The translations under genes and the position numbers were made by a program. A stretch of 64,000 bases of DNA from Metellina segmentata (taxonomy: Eukaryota; Arthropoda; Arachnida; Araneae; Tetragnathidae), in NCBI GenBank assembly GCA_947359465.1, contig OX375873.1:71809477-71873476 (forward strand), read 5' to 3'. Shown one piece after another: positions 11,625 to 24,089 of the stretch (positions within the stretch are counted from its first letter, which is position 1; each line of letters starts with the position of its first letter). Below the pieces are notes generated by a model. It saw only the letters and a program-made list of their open reading frames with translations, was not told the DNA's origin and did not search any database.

Positions 11625-12035
11625 GAAACAAGTATTTTGGTGGTATAATCGTCCATGTGCGACAATAGCTGCTGCTACACGTCTCATCATTGAAAGAAAC
11701 AAGCTTTGGATGTGTGCGTTGGGGTATTATAGTCCAAATTGTTCTTCAACACAAGGTAAATTTCATGTGGTGTGACTGTGGATGGTCTGTAGTGTACCCG
11801 TCGTTGGGCGATCATCAACCAGACGTGATCTGGTGAATGGGTGGACCGTGGAAGAAGTGAAACCTGTTGGAATTTGAGTAATTGCATGTTGCATGCCATT
11901 TCGGGTAGCGCATTGTTTTGCTGAAAACTAACCACAAGTAAAACCCTGAAGATAAGGGAGGACAACAGGTTCCATACTTTCAGAAATGTAGTGGTGAATG
12001 TTGTTCTCCTGCACGGATTCTTAATTAATTCAACT
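11625..12035 (-). pseudogene. Tc1-like transposase fragment (C-terminal half)
   Basis: On the minus strand, successive frames give SESMEPVVLPYLQG, FQQNNALPEMACNMQLL, STHSPDHVWLMIAQRRVHY and LSMMRRVAAAIVAHGR. These are in the order of a Tc1 transposase C-terminal half (usual FQQDNARPH, SPDL.PIEH.W and SMPRRV...I). Frameshifts separate the pieces, the second catalytic Asp is Asn, and SPDLSPIEHVW has shrunk to SPDHVW, losing the third catalytic residue. It is dead. The N-terminal half and terminal repeats were not found; it abuts the SINE pair at 11110-11605. Confidence 0.7.
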
Positions 12036-13476
12036 TGATTGTATTCTTATCATAGACGCTTGTGATCAAGAACCTAAATTTGCTGGCTCTGCTCACATAG
12101 TGTACTTGCCGTTTCGCATGAACCCCCACGTATTTGCGACGTCCCATCCCTGAATTTGTTATGTTCATAATTTCGTTATATTATGTATTTGTAAATCGTA
12201 TTTGTATGACATAAACAGCAGGCCCATGACTGCTTTAATATGACATACATACGAACACTTTTACAAACAATCTTAACGGCTCCTTGGTGCCAATTAGAGA
12301 AGGCAAGGAATGTACAGCAATCTCCTGAAGTAAGGAAAAATTAAGTCACATTCTAATAGTCTACTGGTATTTTAATGAAGATAAATTTTTAAATTAATTT
12401 AAACATGATTCGAGCAGTTTCAAGTAAATGGAAGTAAAGGAGCTTAAAAGTGAAGGGGAAAAAAAGCTATAATAGTCTCGTAACAACATGAAAGTAATGT
12501 TTAGGAGCTTACTAATGCATTGTACCGATTTCAAAGATTTGTAAAAACAAAAATGTGAGTTAATTTATAATTAACAGTTTTTAGATATTATGGTTACTTT
12601 TTTTTAATCGAATTTCCATATTTGAACAATGCGTTATTGAATATTTATGTTATGAAACGATTGCTATGTGCTGACATGTGGTTTGTGGAACATTAGTGAA
12701 CGGTGTAAAAGAAAGCATTTTATTGCAATTCAGCATCGGCATTTCAAATAAAAAACTAGCGAATGTTTTCGATTAATATACAGCGTTATGTTATTGAAGG
12801 TATACTTAGTAATTTCATTAACATTCCTAACTGTAGCCAGTAAAATATCTCACCAGTTAGGTTTGGTTCGTTTCATTTCAACATATATCTGTCATTATTC
12901 TGAAAGAAAGTTTATACAGTTAATAATATTTTAAAAACTTTTTGTCAATAATGCTAACTAGGCAACATCAAATCCTAAATATGATTTTGAATCAAAATCA
13001 GTATAAAAATACAAAAAACTGTCTTGCTGGAGCTCTTAGAATTCCTCATTCTATACAAGGTTTCTGTTATTTACAACAAAATGTTTTGCTTACACACATA
13101 CTGATACAGATTGAAATTTATAGTTACAGTTTACATCAGAAATAAAATAAATGCAATGTATTCACTCTTGGGGACTTAAATTTACCCATCAACACTAGTA
13201 AAAACAATGGTGATAAGCCATATTTTTAAAGCTAAATTGGTGCGATTATTTCCTCAGAATTCAGACAGAATATAAAAAATACATTAATATATTAAACAAT
13301 GAAATGCTATGTAAAGTATTTTTTGAGACAAACACATTTTTTCGGCATTTTTTAGCAAAACTGCTATTGGAATGTTTCATTATGTTTCCTTGTTCATAGT
13401 TCTTAGGCTTCAATATAGTTGCTTATAAAACAGACTCTCAAAAGTATAGACATCATTGAGCAGTTCTCGTACTGAT
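12036..13476. other. AT-rich stretch, nothing recognised
   Basis: No gene-like frame or clear repeat. The open frame at 12942-13145 has no recognisable domain. Confidence 0.5.
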
Positions 13477-13484
13477 ATAGGTAT

Positions 13485-13985
13485 AAGGGATGCGACATCG
13501 ATATCGATGTTTTCAAAACATCGATGTTTTTTTAAAAACATCGATGTATTTAACATCGATGTATTGGTGTCGATGTGTTTGTGATATCGATGTTTATACT
13601 TGTTTATGTTTTTGCGTTGTCGATGTTTATTTTTAAATAAAAAAGTAGCGTTGTAAAAATTTAAAAAATAACCAAATAGCATAATTTTTATAATCAGCAA
13701 ATTGAACATACTTTTAGACCAATGAAGGGTCTGAAAAGTAAGGATGCAACATCGATGTCGATGTTTTTGAAAGATTGATGTTTTATTAAAAAACATTGTT
13801 GTATTGGAGCCGATGTCGCATCACTAGTTTCTAAACCAATTTTAAGAAATAGGAGAAAAAGTTTAAATCCACTGAAATTTAAAAACATCGATGATTTGCG
13901 AGCGATGCATATCAACATCAATGTTTTAATTTTGAACATCGATTTTTCAAAACATCGATGTTTTGCTGTTGATGTCGCATCCCTA
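13485..13985. mobile_element. hAT-type miniature element made of CATCGATG blocks, copy 1
   Basis: The ends AAGGGATGCGACATCGATG and CGATGTCGCATCCCTA-like (here TTGATGTCGCATCCCTA) form inverted repeats. The same 8 bp, ATAGGTAT, lies at 13477-13484 and 13986-13993. An 8 bp target duplication with (T/C)AGGGATG-type ends is the hAT signature. The inside has many CATCGATG palindromes in both halves around a ~150 bp non-palindromic core, and no transposase. Copy 2 is at 61510-62034. Confidence 0.8.
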
Positions 13986-13993
13986 ATAGGTAT

Positions 13994-16260
13994 TCCTTTT
14001 ACATTTTAAGTACTCAGTAAATAATTGCAGTTTGTTCAGTACAGTTTTATCAGAGAGTCATAAATAAATCAGTATGTATGATTCTTTTACAAATTGACTC
14101 TTATTTCTTCTTTCATCACTTTCTAAGAATATTTTACTTTGCAACATATTTAATGCCTTTTTGTCAACTATAATAATTTTCTAAATGTGCTTTATACTTC
14201 GTATTTGCGCTAACAATATCGAAATTTTTCATCGATTTTATTGTTTAATCAATTGATCGATTTAATTATTATTACCTTATGTGTTTATCAAAGCAAACTA
14301 AAAATATAATTATTTATTTACAATAATATACAATTCAATTGTAAGAAACTAATAAATTCAAAAGGGAATCTGAATTTATTTATTATTCGAAATAATTTCA
14401 AATTTCAAACTTGTCTCTGGAAGTTAAAATATTTTAAGTAGGAATGCTATTAAAGGTTACATTCGATTAAACCAGGCGAACATTCTGCAGACAGATTTGA
14501 TTTATTCTCCAAGAGTGTTTTTTTTTTGTACAGTTGAAAATTATTTCTGCATCGTAAATGGTCTCTAAAAGATATATTTGGAAATGGCTACATCCTGTTC
14601 ATTTAAGGCGGGGAAAACAGAATTCCGAAGAAAATGTTTCCACATTTCTTATGTCTAAATCTACTTTTAAACGAATAATAAAAAATCCGTTGATGGTTCC
14701 TACTTTGTATTCATGCTCCGTTTGCTTTAAGAATAGTAGAATCTTGTAGTTTATCTAAAAGGTGGAATGCTCTTAAGCATATTATGCTTTGAGGCTCACG
14801 ACGTTAATCTAAATCTTGCAAATCCAGGCACGTAGAGTATGTTTTAATATGACGCGACTCATATTGTTTTACAACACATTTTGATTAGGAAAAAGTTGGT
14901 AATGGTAATTTTTATGGAAAAGAAGAAATTTATGTACTATGTTTTTCATTTTACTTTCGAATTAAAGACATACTACATAAAAGAATAAAAACATATTGCC
15001 CTAGAAATGTAAAACATATTGCCTAAAAAATAAAAAATAAACATATTGCCCTAAAAATGGAAAATATGCTAAGAGAATGAAAGAACATAGTGTGTAAGAG
15101 AATGAAAGAACACATTGTGTAAGAGAGTAAATACATGGTCTAAGAGAATAAAAAATTTGCTGTGTCAAAGAAGAATAAACATTCTGAGTAAGATAATGAA
15201 AAATATACTGTCTAAGAGACTAAATGAAAAACATACTGTCCAAAGGAATAACCATACTATGTAAGAGAGTGAAAAACATTTTAATTAAACGTTTTCAATA
15301 AGTAATTATAAAAGTTACTTAAATAGTCTTCAGGTAATTAAAATTAACTATGAGTAACTTCTACATGAATCTTTAAAGTGTAACATAAAAGAATAGCATA
15401 CACTAATTAATGTCTGTTATCATCAACGTAGATTTTTAAATTATGGCGTAAACTTTAGTCACATTAGTGAAGAATAAGAAGTCAATGATTATATGTATAT
15501 GATTTTTTGGATATGATTTTTTTCTTAGTATTTCATTTTTATATTCACATGTGTTATTCTCATGTACTTAGTTGTTAAAAAAATTAACATTATATTAAAA
15601 CGTGAATCTTCAGGTGTTTATAAATACGTTTCCGTTAGTACAATTCAATGGCAGTGATCTTGTATATTGAATATTTCAAAGAATTTCTTAAAATAAAAAC
15701 ATAGTAAATTTATTACTAAGAGAAGAGCGTATAAATCTGTTTTTCTTGATAATTACAGAAACTTTGAATAAAAAATGACAACACTTTTAAAAAATCATAA
15801 AAAAACAAACTGTCTTGAAAATGTTTTATTGATTTCGATAAGTGCATTCCATACGATTTAACATACTTGGCTTGCAGACAAGTAATAAAAGGTTTGGTTC
15901 GGTATTTGAACTATGGTTTATCTCCATCATTAAATAACTGAAACATGATAGCAAGTACTGTATTTATTGATAGTACAAAATTCAAACTTAAGCCTTTCGG
16001 TTTTAATTTTACATTTTCTGTATTATATTACCTTGGTTGAAGATGCTACATATTACTGAAGGTACTATATATGTCACAATCCTATCAGTTATAGTACTTT
16101 GACTGAAGACTAGAACAATATCCATTTTCTACAAAAAATGGAAGAATTATATAAATATATCTCTATTTACTTTCCAACTATCAAATTGATTGAAATTCTA
16201 GTGTTTTCTGGTCTCATTTAGGAAGAAGAATGTCTTCTGACGAAATATTTAACTATAAAT
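13994..16260. other. AT-rich stretch with a degenerate GA-rich minisatellite
   Basis: Between ~14960 and 15290 the phrase AAGAGAATGAAAAACATACTGTGT recurs with changes at about 25-35 bp spacing (for example AAGAGAATGAAAGAACATAG, then AAGAGAATGAAAGAACACAT). The rest shows no gene or repeat I can name. Confidence 0.5.
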
Positions 16261-16269
16261 GTAAATTCA

Positions 16270-17370
16270 ATTTTTTTTAAAGTTTACTTGAAATTGAAAG
16301 TTTAGAATTTAGGAGACTTTCTAATAAACAATGTTTAGACACTGATACAAAATCAAAAACATATTAAAAATCTTATTTTTGCTTAATTGATAACAAAAAA
16401 AAGCACGAAAAATACGAAAAAGATTGCTAAGTTTGTTACTTTTTGAAACCTAACAGATATACATTTCAATTAAGAGAACATTTTAAGTTTGCTTTTGAGA
16501 GTAATACTTTCGTACTCAAGTACATTGCGTTTAGAAACAGTTAGTTGCCACTATAACTTTTTGCTTAAAGATTCGAGTTACTTTCATTTAACGCATAGTA
16601 TAGTTTCGGTTTTTCGAATCTTTAATCACCTTAGTGTTTTACACGCATATTCCTCTAGGCAAACTGTAGTATTTAAAATAGAAATTTTAGAATTTTGGAA
16701 ACGTTTTATAATAACAATAAGCAATGTGATTAGACTCTGTTATAAAATCCATAAAAAATTTAATATCTAATAGCATTAAATTAATTAATAACTAATATGG
16801 TTACGGCACGAAAACTACGAAAAAATATTCAAATTTTGATCATAACTTTTGACACATGAAAGAAAATACATATTTAACTAAAAGAACAGCTTATGTTTAC
16901 TTTTTAGAATATTAATTTTGTGCTGTAAGTACTTTTATGAAATAAGTATTCTGGAAATCTGTTCTAAACTTTCAAGAACTTGCAAATTCAAACTGCGTGG
17001 AACCAGACAGGAAACCTGTATTACAAGGACTTATCAAGTTCATTTGCAGAAGATTATTGTTCCTAATGAGTTAAAGAGAACATTCATGCTCGAACTAACC
17101 CTTTCAGCGTCTTAGAAATTAATTATCTTGATCTTCTTTGGGACCTCAAACAAAAGAGTTTAATTTGAGTATAACATCTGCTTTTCATTTCCTTATAATT
17201 TTACCTCATTAATTTTCCAAATCTTTCGGTACATTGCCTTTAGAAACAGTAAGTTGCCACTAACACGTTTTACTTGAGGATTCGAGTAACTTTCATTAAG
17301 CGGATAGTGTAATTTTCTGTTTTTCGATTATTTAACCACCTTTCAGTCACGCACGCAATATTCCACTGAT
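16270..17370. repeat. Diverged tandem duplication, ~400 bp unit
   Basis: GCACGAAAAATACGAAAAA near 16403 recurs as GCACGAAAACTACGAAAAA near 16806. The block with TTTAGAAACAGTTAGTTGCC near 16530 recurs as TTTAGAAACAGTAAGTTGCC near 17240, with its following ~130 bp. The second copy is interrupted by about 300 bp (around 16920-17220). Confidence 0.6.
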
Positions 17371-18890
17371 CAAACTGGGTAGGTTTCCTTACATGACTTC
17401 GCACCAGTACTTTAATTTTTCGACGTTTTTACATGCTAAATATTCTTTTAAACGATAGATGTGGTTAGTTAGATACTATGTCTGATGTAAGATAAAAACA
17501 ACAGTTATACTACTTGTAAATCTTATGGCGTTCGGAGATTAAACTGTGAAGAGTTATAAATGGTAATATATAACCCTTGAATATACAATCATGTCATCAT
17601 GTCATAAGGTATAACGTTTACAAAAGTAAATCTTTATACCACAAAAAAAGTCACATGTCTACGTTCTGATTCACAGTTCTATATATTTATATACATACAT
17701 TTCCTTAGAAATATTTCAATGCAAATTTAATGTTGACTATGAAATAACCACACAGAGGAATCGATCAGAATAGTTAACATTCATCAAAACACAATACCTT
17801 AATAACAGTTATCAAACATTGAATTACCTTTGAAACCAGATAGATTTTTCTTATTCTTCTGATTATCCATTAATTCTTCTAATAAACATAGACGTGGAAT
17901 ATTAATACACTGAGAATTCCAGGAGGAGCATCAGAAAGTGTGACCAACATATTGACTATATGTCACGTGAAAGCTCTGTAAAAGATTCAATTGGTTGACC
18001 GATTCGGCACTTTATCGCCTAGTTTGGCTATGACGAATATCTAATGACAGGATAGATGTTTGGATGCAACTTTCCAGAGTGGTGACAAAAATAGGTGAAT
18101 AGGTTGGTTCACAACTATGTTGTTTCGACCTATTAGATCATGAATGCTCGTTTTTTTCCGGTAGACGAATGTAGTCAATGGGTCAAATGACAACTAGGTT
18201 TGGTCACACGATCCACGGCACATCAAATGGTCATCATTTAACTCAACCTTTATATCTACTTTATAGTTGTAATGCTGGAAAACAATTCTGCAAATCATTG
18301 TGCATGTTGTTTTACAACTTCCTGTCCAAACTTCAAGGGGAGGTAGTTACCGCAAAATTAAATGGTGTTCAGGGTTGGGTATTTGCCAGCAAGCGCTACT
18401 TTGAAAAGACACAAATTATCCCAAGCTAAGATGGTCAATGTATGCGAAAAGCATATTTGGTTCTAATTTTACGGTTTGACAATTGTTATACACTTGTAGT
18501 TCACAGAAGGATCTCAAAGATGCAACCACCAACAGTTATGCCCATCTGCCAGCGTTGACTCATGGAAGGAGTTCTAAGTATCGATCGTCACCATACCTGT
18601 TCCCATGGAATGTTGTGGCTACATAAAAAGTTTGGTGTAAAACGCACAATCGTTTGACTCAGCATGAGTTTGTTTAGGTACTGTTGACGATGCAATCTCA
18701 CAGTCTTCACCGTATCCATTAATGTTTCCATCTTTAGTTCATTCCATCCATCACAACGTTTGTGAAATGATACACGTTTCTTAATGGTTTAACACGATGA
18801 CAAAAACTAGACAACTGATATACAATCCCATGGCATAATAGAAAATCCGAGTCATGCTTGCGAACAAATATCCCAAGATGAATACAGTTA
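17371..18890. other. No recognised gene
   Basis: Mixed sequence, somewhat richer in GC between 18000 and 18700. An 83-codon frame at 18178-18429 has no recognisable motif. It may hold unrecognised old repeats. Confidence 0.45.
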
Positions 18891-18899
18891 ATTTTGGCC

Positions 18900-19440
18900 C
18901 TAATCTCCTCTTCATCTTCATGAGTTAAACTGGCTTCAACGAGATGTATCGTCCATAGAAAGACTGACCAGATCTTGATGGGCAAAATAATATCTCTTTA
19001 GCAAAAAAAAAAACAGACCTGATCTTCATCTGGTAATCATTAAAAAGTTGCAATATTTTTATCATTGAGAATTCAATCGGCATTCTTGATGATGACATAT
19101 CTCGTCAATAGCAAAATAGGTCAAAATTTGATGGACAAGATACTCGTGGACGGTTATTCTTGATTTATTTAATATCACTAATTACTAAAACAAAATAATA
19201 CCATGTATGCTTTTTCTGTTCGATTAGTCTATTATGTCTCTGGGTAGTTGACTGGACGGTGAATATATCGCCATTAGCAAAATTGACTTGACCTTGGTGG
19301 ACGAGATATCTCGCCATTAGAAAAAACTGATCAGATCTTGATCTCATCATCATTAAAAAATCGGCAGCATGAATGACGAGATAACTCACCATTAGTAAAA
19401 TGGATCAGTTCTTGATGAACGAAATATCAAGTCCACGCCA
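18900..19440. repeat. Palindromic GAGATATCTCG repeat, diverged copy
   Basis: Contains GACGAGATATCTCGCCATTAG, other near-copies such as GACGAGATAACTCACC and GATGACATATCTCGTCAATA, and the linker phrases ACTGATCAGATCTTGAT and AAATTGACTTGACCTTG. Same repeat family as at 22190, 26190 and 42380. Confidence 0.65.
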
Positions 19441-20620
19441 CTTTGAGAGTTAAACTTCCATGGGAGTCGTTGGTGGAACAGTTTACAGGAAGTGGGGAAA
19501 TTTGCTGAGACCAGAAAGAAGGAATATTCATTTTCACAATAGATTCGGTCATCTAAGGGCTATAAATGCAATTGAAGCCAGTCTAAGAAGGAACTGGAGT
19601 CTGTAAATGCAACAATGTTCGATATTCACGATCATGCTTTATTTGACAATATCAAAGTGACGATATTTGCTATTCAAATTAAAAGGTCTGAGAATTGGAA
19701 AAGGAAATGGAAGACGAAAATGGATTTGATACAAAATTATTTTAAGCTGGATAAAAGGGAAAGACTTTAATGCACGACATACATTTTCCAATAACCCAAA
19801 TGGCCTCACAGACGTTGCTAAGAATCCATGCTTTAGTATTCAGATTGATACAACTCGAATTCTGTGTCATGACGTCACGTATTTCTGAAAAAGGAACCTC
19901 TCCAGGAATAAATATTCTCTCGGTATCTGCCTGACTTTGCCACAGTCCACAAAGGGATCTATATGCAAAGTGCTTTTAATTCTATTTTGTTCTGGGAGCC
20001 TTGTTTACGAATATCAATTCACAAACTTACCTGCAGAATATTTTTTGAAAAACAAACGTAGCGAATATGAGGCTCAGCAAAAAATTAATCGTTCGCTAAG
20101 AGGACGGAATTATTCATCCCCGGAGGCCGTGCATTACATCCTGAACGTTGCCTTATTTATTATTCAAAGTTTAAATTTTTAAAAGAGTAGCAGCCAAGAA
20201 CACGTTCCTCTCGGTTCTAGTACATCCTCACGTTCTCAATTACGGTCCTCGAAACATGATAGAAGGATATGGTAAGATAAAACTCTGTGTTTCAGACACA
20301 CCCATGCTTTCATTTGAAATGCTGAGGACGAGGGATTATTAAATAGGGTTCGTGTCTCCCTTTCAGTTAGTGGATTCAATTTTTCAGTCGCGGTGCAATG
20401 GGAGTGTAATCATTTTGAACTATAGCTAAGTTCACTTTTGTACAGGTAAACAGGGAAATTGAAATGTCTCAGATTTAGTTCTGCAGGAATGACTCGCAGT
20501 GGAGTTATAAAAATAGAGTAGCAATAACCTTTTCATGTGTAAAGAATCATGTAACCTTAATTAGCAGAAACACGACCCTTAGAATACCTTCATCTGCAGG
20601 AAGGAAATGAATATTCATAA
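19441..20620. other. No recognised gene
   Basis: The longest frame (19937-20182) starts at a non-ATG codon and shows no domain. No RNA gene or repeat recognised. Confidence 0.45.
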
Positions 20621-20622
20621 TC

Positions 20623-20644
20623 TGTGTGTGTGTGTGTGTGTGTG
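20623..20644. repeat. (TG)n microsatellite
   Basis: Eleven uninterrupted TG dinucleotides. Confidence 0.95.
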
Positions 20645-21077
20645 ATTGGTCCACAAGACTGGAAAAAACAACCATCCATTGACTCATCATCTGATTGTTC
20701 AGCGCGACATAGTAATAGACTTTGGGGATTTGACCATTTTTATCAAAACTCTATAGAAATGCGCATGCACGCATATACCCCACCATGACATGTTATCTCT
20801 CCAAACGAGGGGATAAAAAGCAAAATTGGCCATTGAACCTTTCAGAGCTGTCACGTGACTTGACTTGTTTGTCATACATTTTGGAGCTCCTCTCAATACT
20901 AATTCTCAATCAACTTATATTTAAAGTCTATAGTATTATTCATTCAAATATCAGGTTGAGTGAATTTTGATACATAAGATATAAGTGCAAAACGAAACTT
21001 AACCAATATTAAGAAAAAATTAAATCAAGATCTATAGTGAACTATTTTTTTATTTCTAATTCTTCTTCCTCTAACTA

Positions 21078-21262
21078 GTACAGTGGTCATAGCATTTGTC
21101 TGCCACCTTGCAGGTGTAGGATTCCTATTCAGGTTTGTAAGTGCAAGGATTTTGGTTATTGTCCCTGTTCAGCATGTTGACTAACCCACAGAGAACTCCA
21201 TCCCAAATAGCCTCTGGTAGTGCCGAAGTCAAAATAGGCCAGAGATCGGTCATTGGAAAAAA
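21078..21262 (+). repeat. Probable second SINE family, degenerate
   Basis: The order is tRNA-like: TAGTACAGTGGTCATAGCA resembles an A-box region, then a stem-like TGCCACCTTGCAGGTGTAGGATTCC, then a body with AACCCACAGAGAACTCCATC and an A-rich end (GGAAAAAAAA). The body differs from the 46632 SINE. The B box is degenerate. Confidence 0.45.
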
Positions 21263-22185
21263 AACTTCCAATTTTAACTTTCATGGAAGTGTTTTCTTTC
21301 AATATATTACATGATTTCAATGTTTTTCTACAGTGTTCCCACTCTTCAAATGATAAAAAAGGAACCCTTTTATGGTATTTTCAAAGCTATTTTTGCTGTT
21401 TTCAAAGCTACATTTGATGTAGAGTATAATAGATTAACTGCTGAGTGCACAGGTGAAGAAACTTTTACGAAAGCTATGTTCGGATACCACGAACACAGTT
21501 TTAAAAACATCGATTTTTGGTGACACCGCTTTGGATGAATATCATTGACTTTGATTTTTCAATACAGATAAAAAAGAAAAATATGCAGTGCTCTTTTTAA
21601 AAATTAAGACCTTGTAAAAAATATTCAAGGATTTTTAGCAAAGCTTTCTAAGGGTCGTTAACTAGAATGAAAAATAAGGCCTTGTTGAGCCTTACGGCAA
21701 TATTATTGAAGCAAATTAAAAATTTAATTGCTAATTTTTAAAACGTCCATACTTTCAAACTTGATTACTTTATCAAACTTTTTACTTTTTATTAACTTCA
21801 AGACTTTCGTGAAAACGACATTTTTTAAAAATTTGTGTCTGCAATTTTAATAAAGCTTGCATTTGAGAATAATATATTTTGCGGCTGAAAAAAATGTAAT
21901 TACGGATAAGAATTTTTTAGCACAACCAATTCAATTATAAAACGGTCCTTTTAAATAATAAAATTTTGTCAATTTCAATATATTTAATTTGACTCAAAGT
22001 TTTGGTGATATCTTTTTAAACTTTCATCACACTGTTTAAAAAGGGCGTCAAAAATTTAAAGATAACTGTGAATAATCATGTTATTCGCCAACACCCCTAT
22101 CAATGATGTAAAAAAATTATCTTTCCTTTCTTGTTTTCCGAAATGGGAAAAAATTAAATACATCATTTAAACACTTCTGGGATTT
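21263..22185. other. AT-rich stretch, nothing recognised
   Basis: No recognisable gene. The open frame at 21311-21523 has no domain. Confidence 0.45.
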
Positions 22186-22189
22186 ACCC

Positions 22190-22375
22190 CGACGACATAT
22201 ATTGTCAGTAGCAAGACTAACTAGATCTTGATGAGCGAGATAACTCGACTTCAAAAAAAGTAACTGATCTCATCCTCAACAATTGGCAATACCTTGATGA
22301 CGAGATTCCTGGTCATTAGTAAAATTACCCAGATATCAATGAACGAGATATCTCGTTGAAAGTACTTGTAGGTTT
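22190..22375. repeat. Palindromic GAGATATCTCG repeat copy
   Basis: Four spaced near-copies of the palindrome (GACGACATATATTGTCAGTA, GAGCGAGATAACTCGAC, GATGACGAGATTCCTGGTCA, GAACGAGATATCTCGTT) with CTAGATCTTGATG-type linkers and a TACTTGTAGGTTTAAGTAAC exit. Confidence 0.65.
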
Positions 22376-22700
22376 AAGTAACATCAAATAAACCAATTAA
22401 AAAAAAAAACTTAAATTCTGGGCTCAGATGGAAAAATGTTATAAGTCACTTTTTTTAATTTTTCGTTGCAGCAATATTAAGATTCAAGATTCAACATGTA
22501 GTTCTGCGGTTTTTGATTTATTACAATTTTCCTACCTTCGTTTTGTCATAAACTGAAAGAGAAAGACTTACGACATTTTTCCACCTTCTAAACATTAACA
22601 AACCAGAGTCCAGGATGTGACTTACTCAATTTTTTGGTAAAAGTGACTTATAACATTTTGCCATCAGAGCCCAGAAATCTAAAGTTCACCAGTACAATTA
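22376..22700. other. Short inverted repeat in AT-rich sequence
   Basis: CTGGGCTCAGATGGAAAAATGTTATAAGTCAC at ~22418 is mirrored by GTGACTTATAACATTTTGCCATCAGAGCCCAG at ~22642. The arms are ~35 bp and enclose ~190 bp, suggesting a small inverted-repeat element of unknown class. Confidence 0.55.
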
Positions 22701-23509
22701 CATTCTATAACAAAAAATCGATGCACCAAGAAGTTGCAGAATTATAGCGGTGACGGGCTCGATCCATTTGAAACGGTGCTGTCTGGGGCGGTATAGTCTT
22801 TAGTGACGAGTCCCGTTTCCAACTGTGTCCTGACGAAAAACACAGATGTGTCCGGAGACGTCCAGGCCAACGTGGGAATCATGCCCTTACTATCGTACGC
22901 CACACATACTCACAACAGGAGTCATGGTATGGGGTGCCATCTCCTTTGATAGCCGGACCCCTTTGGTAGTCATTTCTGCCACACTTACAGCACAGCGTTT
23001 CGTAGTCGACAATCTATGATCGGTTGTGTTATCGTTCCTTTTGCGACACCCTAGACTTACTTTTCAACAAGACAATGCCTAGTAGCACACGGCACGTTTT
23101 TCTATGGATTGTCTTCAAGCTTTCCCAACACTTCCTTGGCCCCAGCTAGGTCTCCTGATCTCTCTCCCATAAAGAACATTTGGGACGTTATGGAAAGGCG
23201 ATTGCACCATCCCAAAATGTTGACTATTTAGCCCGACAGTTGGAGACAATTTGGCAAGAAATTACGCAGACACCATCCGGGAAATTTTTTAGTCCATGCC
23301 ACGACGGGTGACATCTTGCATTCAGGTCAAAGGTGGACTAACGCTTTATTGACTTCCTCCCTTTGTAAAGGTCAAACTCTGAACTAAATCGTTCAAATGT
23401 TCTGAAATTTTAATCTTTCGATTTTCTATATAATTCGTTCTGCATATCCACCAATTTTTATCGCAATCGTACAAATCCTTCTTGATACGTCGATTTTTTT
23501 GTTATAGTG
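22701..23509 (+). mobile_element. Internally deleted Tc1-like element, copy 1
   Basis: Terminal inverted repeats pair CATTCTATAACAAAAAATCG at the start with CGATTTTTTTGTTATAGTG at the end. TA lies on both sides (22699-22700 and 23510-23511), as expected for Tc1/mariner insertion. Between the ends lies only the C-terminal part of a transposase. At 809 bp it is about half the usual length. Copy 2 is at 62477-63253. Confidence 0.75.
22735..23395 (+). pseudogene. Tc1-like transposase remnant, N-terminus missing
   Basis: Frames give FSDESRFQLC (first catalytic Asp), a VMVWGAISFDSRTPLVVISA block, FQQDNA (second Asp) and SPDLSPIKNIWDVMERRL. Frameshifts and a stop break it, and the HTH DNA-binding half is absent. 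In the usual SPDL.PIEH.W motif the third catalytic Glu is replaced by Lys; copy 2 has the same change. Confidence 0.8.
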
Positions 23510-23511
23510 TA

Positions 23512-24089
23512 TATATTACTAAACACAGATATTGTATTAAATCGTTTAGTCTAGACTTTTTATTATTTTAAACTATCGTAATTATTCGTGCATATTTAAA
23601 TCACCGATATTACATAACCCTGTTATAAATTTCCTAAAATTGCTGCTAAAGGAATTTAATGAATAGCTAATGTCTACGCATTATCTAACTAAGACGTTTG
23701 AGTTTCACAGTAAGTTATGTCTCAGGAAATGCATTGTCCTGAGAATAGTTACAGTATTCAGAATAGGTCTCATGTGTGTTCATTACTATGAAATAATCTT
23801 ATGTGAAACTGAAAGAAATGTTACTTTTCAGCTTTTGTAGAAATATATAATATTATAGCCAAAATATTTATTTTTCTATGCGTTTTTCCAAAAGCACACT
23901 TGCTATTCAAAATATTCTGGTTGATATTCCATCGTATCAAGGCTTTCCTAGGAATGTTGAACTGTAAGTATCAAAGTTACTGAAAAGTCATAAAAATAGC
24001 AGATTATTTGCTTTTATAGTCACTTCATAGTCAAATAACTATATATATAATTATGGATAGGTACCTGGTTTCTATTTAGAAACATAATA
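23512..24089. other. AT-rich stretch, nothing recognised
   Basis: No gene or repeat recognised. Confidence 0.5.

Noticed and set aside
11134..11775. 213-codon + strand gene
   Set aside because: It runs through two reverse SINE copies and the edge of a minus-strand Tc1 fragment. Openness is explained by the repeats.
13410..13939. Minus-strand genes of 128 and 81 codons
   Set aside because: They read through CATCGATG blocks of the hAT-type element (repeated KHRCF/NIDID phrases), so they are repeat translations. The same applies at 61473-62142.
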